This document shows, in pieces, positions 23,901 to 35,900 of a stretch of DNA of 64,000 nucleotides. The stretch covers positions 1,661,001-1,725,000 of the forward strand of contig JAIGNY010002073.1 of NCBI GenBank assembly GCA_020152595.1. Reading direction: 5' to 3'. The DNA is from Chiridota heheva (lineage: Eukaryota > Echinodermata > Holothuroidea > Apodida > Chiridotidae). Position 1 is the stretch's first letter. Each line of letters opens with the position of its first letter. Below the pieces are notes generated by a model. The model was not told the DNA's origin. It did no database searches and saw only the letters and a program-made list of their open reading frames with translations. The translations under genes and the position numbers were made by a program.

Positions 23901-26900
23901 ATGAGAAATCTGTTTAGGAGTATTTGTGCTATATATAGCATTGCAAAATCATTTGATGATGATATGTTTAGGAAACTTCACCCAAAGTGTTAAGCTTTTG
24001 TTAACAATTACAGAAAAATAGAATAGAGAATACACATAGTTCTGATTCTCTGTTTTTGTGTGCAACTTTCTCCTGGGACCAAACTTTGTACAAACCAATC
24101 ATATGGTATTTGAATTGTGATGATTTATAACAGAAATGTCACAGCAAGTTTTGAGCTTGCACATACTAGGGCACTTTTTTAAAAAAGATGAAAGAATTGA
24201 AATGAAGTTATTTCATATTTAAAGATCTTGAAGAGCCCTAAGTTGAGAATGTTTCATTTAGCTTTGACATTTTAACAGGCTTTGTGTATTTCAGAACCTG
24301 TGCAAAAAATAAAAAAACAATTCAGTTCTGAGGCAATTTTTTTAAGTCATTTCAGCTGAGCTGAACAACAGCAGCTACTTTCTATTAAACCATGAATTTC
24401 TTCCTCATCATGTGACTAACCAGCTATATTCTAAAAGCTATTTTTATCCGCTTCACTGCTTAAAAATAATTCCTTGTATTTACATGAAAGCCCTCTGAAA
24501 GGTAAGGTTTTTACAGGAAAGATTGAGGTAAGTTACACTCCGCTTCATTCTGGAAGTCTATGCTATGTTTGTTTCCAGTCGTTTTGAAACTTTTAATTCT
24601 TTTCCAGTCTCTCCGAATGAATGTCTATTACTGGAAGGAGAAAAAAGTGCACGAATTTTCGAATTTCCCTTGTGTGATAGATGATTCTACCGAATTATAT
24701 GGTCTACCGCCCCATGAGTATGATGGATTGATGAAGGTATTCCCAATTCAAACAATTCATATTTTGCCAAGTTTATTTGAATGATACGGGTACAGAACTA
24801 TATCAGAAACCAAATAATAGGAGAAAGTGAATTTGCTACATAATGGATTAAGTGTTGTATCAGTTGATAAACTCACTTTATCAAAGAGAGACCTCTGTGG
24901 TCTAGTGGTCATAGCATCAGCTCTGCATGATGGAGATCCTTGGTTCAATCAGGGGTGGGGCTTGTGATGTTTATTTGTACTTTGTATAACAACTTTACCC
25001 ACCCTCTACCAATAAATGCTATGTCAACATCTGCTTGACAAAATTTGATAGTCTTATGATTGGGGGGCAAAATACTAGATTTTTGTTGATTGAGGGGGCA
25101 AGTAACACTAATGAAAATTATTGGAGGGCACTTGCCCCTCCTTTCGACCTGCCACTAGCTTTAATCCCTAGTGGGTCTTCATTCACCATGGTGAATCATA
25201 GTTTCTATGAAACGATCCTGCTAGGCTCTCAGGCTTCAATTTCTCCATAAATTTTGTAATAGCCAAGGTCATCATGTTGAGAAAAAGATGCAAATCCTTA
25301 AACTACCAACCTACCCGATTTAAGCAGATAAACTCATTATTCTTTAAAGTTTATCCATTTCTCCCAGTGCAAAACAGTGTCTTGTATACACTGCAAAATT
25401 TTCAATTATTGAAGAAATGAAGGTATGGTTTTGTAGTAAAGGATGCTGAAATGCTCCTCAGGGGTAGACAATTATTATTTGAATACTTTCATATCCTGTG
25501 AAGAAAATTCAATTTATTTTACTAGCTGTTTGCAAGGGTAGATCCATGGGTGATTTTTGGGGGGCCATCCCCCCTCCCCCCAAACAAATAAATATAATTC
25601 AAAAAAATAAAATGATAATAAATATAATAATAATAATTATTTAATATAATAATAATAAATAAATATAATAATAATAACAATAATAGTAACAATAATAATG
25701 GCAATAATAATAAATATACTAATAATAATAACAATAATAATAATAATATTATTAATGATAAGTCAGGTTTACAAAATGTCCTTAGGTAGGCCATGGATTT
25801 GTATGTATATTATACATGTTTGAATTCAGGACAACGGTATTTTCCCTAATTTTTCTATGTTATTTGAGTATTCATTAAATTAATTATCATTCATTAGCAT
25901 TACTTTAGTATTACTTTAGTGATTTGTTCTCCCATTCAATTACATATGTGCCACCGATGCTATACACTGTTTTTTTATATGGTTTTGTGTAATACGAATA
26001 GACCTAACTTATGGGAAAATGGATTTTTCATACTATCTCCGATGGTTGGCAGAGTGGATGGCATAGGAAAAAGTATAATAAAAATATAAAATATGTTATC
26101 AAAATGGAATATTTTGAACCTACAAAATGCCCCAAATTAATTGCCCATGGACAATAACAATCTGGTGTGACCAATTTTGGCCCCCAAAAATCACCCTTGG
26201 CTGTTTGCATACAATATCGATTTTTGCAGTAAGCGTTATCTTTAAATTCAAATAAATACCCATATTGAATGGAGGAAAGGGGTGGTACTCAACCTTTACA
26301 TCATATATGGATGACTTAAGGTCTTCATGACGCCATCTGTACTTTTTGGTAGCTATTGGTGTGGGAATGCTGAGTAATAACAAATATATTAAAAGGATTT
26401 ATTATACACTGCTGTGTTATATGTGAGTTCCTATCCATGATTAAAACTTATGTCATTTATGGGAATTACATCCATGCTGGCCATCTTTAGGAATTCTATG
26501 CCAACCATTGCCAGCTTCAGCATCTACATCTTTTGTTAAGGTACTTGAATTCACAAGTAACCTTTTGGGCCCTAACATAATTTTGACAGGTTTGAAGTAC
26601 GATGGCCATTCTGCTCGATTTTTTTCTGTGGAGTTAGTCATGTATAATGAATGTAAGTAGTCAAGAGTGCTAGTATTGGAGGATGAATTATTGACCGCTA
26701 ACACCTGTAGATTGCAGCAGTGAACGTTTATGCTAAAAATTCTGAGCAAACACATTAATGGGGAGCACGGTATTCATACACATATATATTGCAGACATAC
26801 TGTACCACTTACTACTGCACCTTATTATATCCCTCTCTGGAAGTACTAAGCACATGTATTAATTGGAATTATAATAGCATGTTGTTTTTGTGAAAGATAT

Positions 26901-29900
26901 TTGATCACCCTGAAAGTAAATATTTTTCCCTTAATGCTGTAGTATATAAAGTGCATGTGCTGAATATGCTTCCCAGTGAATATGCTGCCCAGCATTGCTC
27001 TGGCATAATTGCATTCAGGATTTTAAGCCACAAGTAGAAGAGCGATATTGAAGGCTTTTAAGAAATTGATTATTTATTGAATAACCACTGAAAAATTCAA
27101 ACTGAAGTTTGAAATATGACATGGTTTTTAAAATTTGTTTGTTTTTAGCTGTGCTACCATCATGGAAGCACCGTAGATCCAGATGAAAGGGATAAAGGCA
27201 TGGATGGACCACAAAAAGACGTTGAACTGGTTCGTGATTACATCAGACATAACTTCCCAGGATTAGAGGACAAACCTGCCATCGTTGAGACATGCATGTA
27301 CACTGTAAGGCACTGTTAATGTCTCAAATAAGATTCACTAGTGAAACTGAAAGGCTTAGTGATGCATAAACAGGCTTTTTGTTTTATTGCTAATTAAAAC
27401 AAAAATGAATTCTTTGAAGAGCAATCTTCAATTTCGTAAAAAGAATTGTTTCTGAGGCAAAGTTTGAAGTTTTGTACTTCAAAGTCAAACATTGGTAACT
27501 CTTAACATCTTTTCCATTTAGAATAAAGGGGATACTCAAGTTAAGAAAAATCTTTGTCATATGGTTGTTCATAAGAAAATGATGAACAATGCATATGATG
27601 ACTTATTTCAGAATATTTTCTAAAATGGGCATTAAAAATCCCAAAAGGATATACTTGTGATTTGTGTTTGTAATAGATGCTAATTTTGCTTTTCGATTTG
27701 ACCGAACTACAGAAAATTGTAGAAACAGTGCAGTAAATTTCCAGTGAATATGTCTTTAATGTTTTTTGCAACTGTTATTTATGTGGAAAAAGAAAATGAA
27801 TATCAATTTTTCCATTAAGGAAATTAAAGCAAATCATTGATTAAACAGCTGTGGTGAAATATTTCTGTGAAACTTTCATTTTGATAATTGGAAGCGAGAC
27901 ATAAATGCTAAGGCATTCAGGCTGCAATCAAAATGATGAAAAAATGAATAATGTTTGTAATTTTTGTATGTTCTTTGTACGTCTGTAAGTCTTTTCATTA
28001 ACTAGAGCTCATAGTATTGATTGTTGTATTATTTTATTTTAGGCAGTAATTTCCATAATTAAAAAAAAAAGGATTTTTTTACAGAATTAAATGCAGCTAT
28101 TTCAATATTTTTCAGTAGATAAATATGATATTTTTTCATGGCAGGGAATAAAGAATTTATGTCCTTTAATGGAGAAATTTCTAAACTATACAATGTACTG
28201 TTTAAACTGTCATGAATTGGACAACTAACATGTTTCCATAAATACAAATTTTTGTGTCAAAAAAAAATGAAGTTGAGTGCGAAATTTCCCACACTAACAC
28301 CAAACCTGAAATTGTTTGCATATTTCATTACTATTAAGGAATTTTATATCTTTATGGGTCCGTGGTTGCATAGCAGTTAGGCTTAGAAAGAGGTCAACAA
28401 TCTTGATACTGTTTTTAAGACTGTTTGCTTCTTCACTTGGTTGGAAATGTGACCGGAGGTCATCAGACCGCATAGCAACAACGCGCATTCACCGCGCATT
28501 GGAGTGAAAACAAAGCGATCAGCTATGTTTGCTTACATGCCACACGTACCGTACATAGTAAACGCATACAAACTTGCCCACGTGTGTCGTGCAAAGGTTT
28601 GTTTTCACTCCAGAAAATGACATCATCTCCTGGATGTGATAGAGCACCAACCATTGATAGACCTAAAACTTCAAATAAGTAAAAATTTGAGTAATTTGCA
28701 TATTTTAATGCAATAATATGCAACTTTCTGAAAATATCTACCATATTTGCATTAATAGCAGTCCCCTCTAATTAAAGGATAATGTGTATCAATTTGTAGT
28801 GAAGTAAAAATTCTTATTTTTGTTCAAGGCTGTTATGCAACATTTAAATTAGTCTGAACAAATACCAATATGTTCCTAATAGCGTGTCGTTTTTCCATAT
28901 CAGTATCATATTGTACAGTAACTTTAAAGGGTTCACACAGAGTAAATGTGTTTGAATACATAGAGGCAACATAACTGAAGTGCTTTAAACCTTTTGAAAA
29001 CCAGGTAAATATTGAACAAAACCATTGAGCAAAATCTATTAGTAATTTGTCAGCTTTCCAATTTTAATGTATTACTACAACTTGTTGATATTTATTATGT
29101 ATGACTGGGCATGCTTGTTATTTTCTTATTTTAGTTCCTGGTTTTTTGTTCCGATGCTACTAGCATTAGGACCTATCCGGTGTGCTTGTCGTGTGTGTGT
29201 GTGTATAAGTGTTACGTCTTGCATGTAAACATGATATCTCAAGAATGGTGCATTGGATTCAAGTCATATGGTCCGAAGATGTGCCCTATTGTTTTTGATA
29301 ATGATGTCATGCATATTAAGGAGTCGGCTAGGCGTAATATACAAATTATGAAATATTCATATTTCAACAACTATTTGTCCATTTCGTTTCATATTTTGTA
29401 TACTAATATTAGTTAGTGTTCATATGGTCATCGTATAAAAACTATGAATCTCATTAATATGCGTAGTGGGCAAGATGTAATGTGATTTTGTCAAATAGAG
29501 CTTGTAAACAAGAAATATGCAGGACGACATATTGGATTTATGTCATATGTGGTACACAGGTAGCCCATGGTCCTCAGATGTGCTCTATTAATTTTAGTGA
29601 TGATGTCCTGCATATTATTGCGTGGGCGGGGCTTTATGTAAATTTGTTGAAATGCTCATTTTCAAACAACCATTTGTCCATTTTGTTTCATATTTCATAT
29701 AACAATGTTGTTAGCTAGTGTTTACATGCTCCTGGTGTAAAAAAAAAATTGAATCATTAATATGCATAGTGGGTGGGGCTGAATGTGATTTTGCTAAATA
29801 AGCTCCTTAAACCTCAAATCTCCAGAATGACACATTGTGTTTATGTCATATATGGTACATTTCTTACTGAGTCATAGTCCGCAGATGTGTCCTATTGTTT

Positions 29901-32900
29901 TTGGTGATGATGTCACGCATTTTAATGAGTGGACCGGGCCTAATGTAAAAGTCTTGAAATGCTCATTTTTTAACAACCTCCTATTCGTTTTGTTTCCATA
30001 TTTGGCATAATTTTGATCTTAGCTAGTGTGTATGTGTTAATGGCTTAAAAACATTGAACATCATCAATATGTGTAGTGGGCTGGGCTTAATATGATTTTT
30101 CTGAAAAGAACTTATAAACACATTATCTCAAGAATGATAAGCTGCATTCATGTCATATGTAATACACAGATAGTCCATGGTCTGTAGATTTATCCTATTG
30201 TTTCTGGTGGTGATGTCATGCATATTGAGTAGGCAGGCTTAATGTAAAAATCTTAAAAGTCATATTTTAACAACTGCATGTTTGTTTTATTTCATATTTG
30301 GTTTAATTATGATGCCAGCTGGTTTGTTTATGCTCATGGTATAAAATTGTTGAATTTCATTAACATGCACAGTGGGTGGTGCTTAATGTAGCTTTGCTGG
30401 AAAGAACTTGTAAACATAATATCTAAAGAATGATAAACTGGATTCATGTCATATCTTGTACACAGATAGCACATGATTCGTATATGTGCCCTGTTGGTTT
30501 TGGTGGTGATGTCTTGCATATCAATTAGTCAGTGGGCTTAATCTAAAAATCTTCAAATGCTCATATTTTAAGAAATACATGTTTGTTTTGATTCATACTT
30601 AGTACATTTATGGTTTTAGATAGTGCATACATATTCATGGTATAAAATTGTTGAATATCATTAATATACATAGTGCATGTATATTACCGGTATACAAAAA
30701 ATAATATTGTGGCTAAATATGGTATTGCTTAAAAATCTTGTAAACACAGTAACTGTAGGACAGTACATTGGACACAGGCCATATGTGGTACACAGATAAT
30801 CCATTATCTATTTGCATGCCCTATTGTTTTTGGTGGTGATGTCATGCATATTACTAAGTGGGGAGGAGTGCCAATATAAAAAAAACAAATCTTGAAAAAG
30901 TGATAAATTGATAACAACCATATGCCTGTTAGCATCATACTTGCAAGTTGTTTGTCAGTTATTGTGTACATGCTTGTTGACAACAGGTTCTATCACCAAT
31001 ATGCATGCCTTAATGTGAAAATGCTCCAAAAAAAACTTATAAACACATCACACACATATCATATGTTGTACACAGATGATTTATGATCCATATACTAGTA
31101 TGTGACTTGTTTGTGTTGGTAGTGATGTCATGTAGGTGGGGCATTATGTAAAATTCTTCAAAACAGTGATAAATGTGCAACCCAAGGGCATACTGCTGAA
31201 ATAGATGTAATTGGGTAGCGTGAAGGAGGTTTTGCCAACTTAAAGTGAAACTATGGTGTCTGAGGTCATGCTGTAGTACCTTGCTAATATACATCGTCCT
31301 TTTATTAAGCTTATAGTCAACAGGTGGCCTGCAGTGGAGTCGTCATAGTTTTTGGATTTGATACCAAATTTAATAAACCCATGCTATGGAAAAAATATTT
31401 TTTAGAAGCTAGAAAATTTGAAGTAGATTATTAAGAAATACATTAATATTGTAATCTGTACTGGGTGTATGATGTCATTTTTGAGAGGGCATATGAACAA
31501 AATGGCCGCTCCCATGTAAGTTTATATTGACAGAATTAATGTTTTAATGAATAAGATAAATTTGATGAATTGTTTTGTATGATGTGAACTTTCTGTAGAT
31601 GACTTATAATTATAATTTCTATCGTAATAAATTGATTGATCTTCCTGGTATTTAGTGCTTTTTTGAATTGCTTGCAGGCATCCATTGATCTTTATTAGAA
31701 GTAAGGTACATCATACTTAACAAATTCCAAATGGATTTGAACCAAGAATGGTGTAATTTATAGCCAAAAAGTGACACCTTTAAGCTCCTTTGATACCAAA
31801 GAGGCATAGTGTGTAATATATATATATAGTAGGTGTTACTGTTTCTAAACTTAAAGCAAAGTATTTAAACTAATAGAAGTAAAGAAACAGAATACTGGTT
31901 TTTATTTTTGATTCAGGTGACTCCGGATTGGGAAGTCATTTTGGACACACACCCGGTGTATCCTAACATTGTCATTGGTTGCGGGTTTTCAGGTAAGTCC
32001 ATTCTAACTTTTGTCTTTGCAGTTTTTTTTTGTTTTTTTTAGTTATGTTTTTAGCTCAACCAACACAGAGTGTTGTGTTGAGGTTATAAAATTGTACAAG
32101 AATTTCACTTACAATTTTGTAACCTTTTTTTTGTTTTGAAACCTGGTCTTGAAATTTTGGCTCATAGAAGATGGTATCTTCTATACTAATTCTTGTATTT
32201 TGTTAGGTGTGAATCATTGAAATTTTGTAGTTATGGCTACTAAAAGGTGCAATTTTAGCTCGATCATTCGAAGAATAGTAGAGCTATTCTACTACCTCCG
32301 GCGTCAGCGTTTGGTAAAGTTTTGGTTAAAGTTTTCATAACATGAATGGTGTACATTCATGTGACTTGGCATATGGGTACAGAACATGGCACTGTTGAAA
32401 TGAGCATGATTGGAGGGTTGTGTGTGCATACTAACTAGCTTATTTGCATAACAATGAGAATGTTTGTCAGATTAAAGTTTTGGTTAAAGTTTTCATAACA
32501 TGAATGGTGTACATTCATGTGACTTGGCATATGGGTACAGGACATGGGTACTGTTCAAATGAGCATGATTGGAGGGTTGTGTGTGCATACTAACTAGCTT
32601 ATTTGCATAACAATGAAAATATTTGTCAGGTTAAAGTTTTGGTTAAAGTTTTAATAACATGAATGACATACATTCATGTGACTTGGCATAGGGGTAGAGG
32701 ACATGGGTACTGTTCAAATGAGCATGATTGGGGGGTTCTGTGGGCATACTAATTAGCTTATTTGCATAACAATGAAAATATTTGTATCTATGATATCTCT
32801 TGAATTAAAGTGGGAGTGGAGATTTTGTTTACACAAATAAACATGTGAAGACCATTGCTACACTTAATGGTGAGGTGTAATGTGCATAATAATTAGGCTA

Positions 32901-35900
32901 TTTGCATAACAATAGACTTTTGCATAAAATATTTAACCCTAAGTAATAACTTGGTACTTGTTACAGGGGTAGAGAACATGGGTACTGTTCAACTGAGCAT
33001 GATTTGTGGTTGTGTGTGCATACTAATTAGCTTATTTGCATAACAATGAAAATAATTGTATCTATGATATCTCTTAAATCAAAGTGGAAGTGGGGATTTT
33101 GTTTTACACAAATGATCATACATGTGAAGAACATTGTCTAGACTCAATGGTGAGGTGTAGTGTGCATATTAAGTAGGTTATTTGCATAACAATCAACTTG
33201 CATACAAAATATTTAACCTGAGATAATAACTTGCTATTTGGTTCAGTGGTAGAGTGCATTGGTACTGGTCAGTTGAGCATGATTGGGGGGATTGTGTGTG
33301 CATACTAATTAGCCTATTTGCATAGCAATGAAAATATTTGTTTATGTGGTATCTTTTGAATTAAAGTGGGTATGATGGTTTTGCTTAAACAAACAATCAT
33401 ACAGTATATGTGAAGAGCATTGTTCACACTTAATGGTGAGGTTTAATGTGCATTTGCTGCAATATGTTTGACCTGAGATCAAAAAAAGTATATGGCTTAT
33501 GACTTACTAACTTCACATTTCTAGTTTTGTAATGATATTGACAGGGGTTTGAGAAATATAAACAATAAGCAGAATGTGGGGTAGAAGATGACATGATGAT
33601 AAAGTAGCTGAAGGAATTAGGACGAGGTCATGTGGGACAGGGTGCGGTGGGATGTTGGTCAGGATGTGTTGGCATGTTAGACAGGGTGGATTGGCATGTA
33701 GAACAGGGTGGTTTGGCATGTGGAACAGGATGAATTGGCATTTAGAACAGGGTGGGTTGGCATGTGAAACAGGGTGGGTTGACATGTGGGACAGGGGGAA
33801 TGGCATGTGGTGGGATGTAATATGGATTTCAGTTGTGATGGCATGTGGGTCATGCGAGTGGTGGAATGACATACAGTATCTTGTTTGCAGGTGTGATTGT
33901 ATGGAATATAGATGTGGGATGACATTTGGGACAGGTTGAGATAGTATGTGGGACAGTCTGGAGTATGCATTATTAGTGGTATGGGAATTTGTATCGTTTC
34001 CAATGTCTAGTTTGTCATACGTTAAGCAATATTGTTTTGCATAATTTTGCTTTAATGTTATTGTACATTTTTCATGCTGCTTGACTTTGCTTGACACACA
34101 TATTTTTCTAAATTGGAAGTTGTATTACAATCCAGGATGTAGCTCTGGGAATGTGTAGGGGCTGGGGGAGGGTACAGGTTGGAAAAGGGGGTTAAATGGC
34201 ATTCTTTCATTGACATTGGCAAGTCAGGGCCTCTCCTGTCTTTGTTATTCAATTGATAAAACTAAAAGAGGTGTACTTATAAAGACTGAGAGGTTGTACA
34301 TGTTTTCTGAGTTACTGCGTGGGTGAGGTAACCTTGAGCTTTTTTGTCCTAAAATGTCTGGGAAAACTCAAAAGATATTTTGAAGCTTGCAGTGCAAATG
34401 AAAATGTAAGTGCATCTTTCAAAGCTCAATTAATTTGAAATCCTCTGCCCCTACTACCCTATATGCTTCCCTTTAAAAGTCCATTCTTTATACTAGCTTT
34501 GAATAGTCGATCATACTGTCCTTTCCTACAGTTCTAGTTTCATACTTGTAGAGAGTTTTGGAGATAATCCATGTGTCATGTTTCACACAAGCTCCCCTTA
34601 TGCATTTTCTTTCACGATCGAACTGCTCATTGTGCATGAATAAGCATCAAGTAATTAAGCAACAGACCACTTTTGTATATGATCCATTGTTTATTTGAAA
34701 CAGATCATATTTGGGAATTCCTTAAATCCCTTATCTCAATAGATATTGTTTCCAGTAATGATACTTATTCTTGTTCCAATTGCAAGTGCAACTTTGTATA
34801 AAACTTTATTGAAAATAAAATATCTATATGGACGGGTAAATTGTGTTTAATTTGACTTGAGCTTAACTGGAAGAAAATATGTTACAAAACATGAAAAACA
34901 CATTTTCATCAGAATCTGTAAAAATTTGACCAATTTACATCATTTTTGGTTCCGATGCGATAGCATCAGGAATCTTTGAGAGGCGTATGTGTGAATGTAT
35001 GGATGTATGTATGTGTTTGGCGCCAAGCTTGTAAACACGATATCTAAAAAACGGTCATGTGAATCCATATCGTATTTGGTACACAGGTAGCCCATGGTTT
35101 GTAGATGTGCCCTATAGTTTTTGGTGATGATGTCATGCATATTAATGAGAGAGGCGGGCTTAATGTACAAACCTTGAAATGCACATTTTTCAACAAGTGT
35201 ATGTCCGTTTTGTTTCATATTTGGTATAAAAATGTTGTTAGCTGCTGTCCTCATGCACATGGTATAAAAACATTGAATCTTATTATCATGCGCAGTAAGT
35301 GGGGCGAAAGTGGTTTTGCCAAATAAAGATGATAAACACAAAATCTCCAGAACGACAGGTTGGATTGTAAGCTTGTAAACACGATATCTAAAAAACAGTC
35401 ATGTGGCTTTATATCATATTTGGTACACAGGTAGCCCATGGTTCGTAGATGTGCCCTATTGTTTTTGGTGATGATGTCATGCATATTAATGAGAGGGGCG
35501 GGCTTAATGTACAAATCTTGAAATGCACATTTTTCAACAACCGTATGTCTGTTTTGTTTCATATTTGGTATGAAAATGTTGTTAGCTGGTGTCCACATGC
35601 ACATGGTATAAAAACATTGAATCTCATTATTATGCGCAGTGGGCGGGGCTGAAAGTGGTTTTGCCAAATAAAGATGATAAACACAAAATCTCCAGAATGA
35701 CAGTTCGGATTTATGTCATATGTGATACACATGTAGCACATGGTTCATAGATGCACCCTATTGTTTTTGGTGATTATGTCATGCATATTAATGAGTGGGT
35801 GGGGCTTAATGTACACTTCTTGAAATACATATTTCAACAAAACTATGCCTGTTTTGTTTTGTATTTTGTATGATAATGTTGTTAGCTGGTGTCCACATGC

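Noticed and set aside
25522..25794. Leu-rich minus-strand frame resembling a membrane protein
   Set aside because: Translation of a trinucleotide AT-rich microsatellite.
33513..34097. 194-residue His/Pro-rich minus-strand frame
   Set aside because: It runs through the short subrepeats of interspersed family A; the equivalent frames in the other two copies are broken differently.
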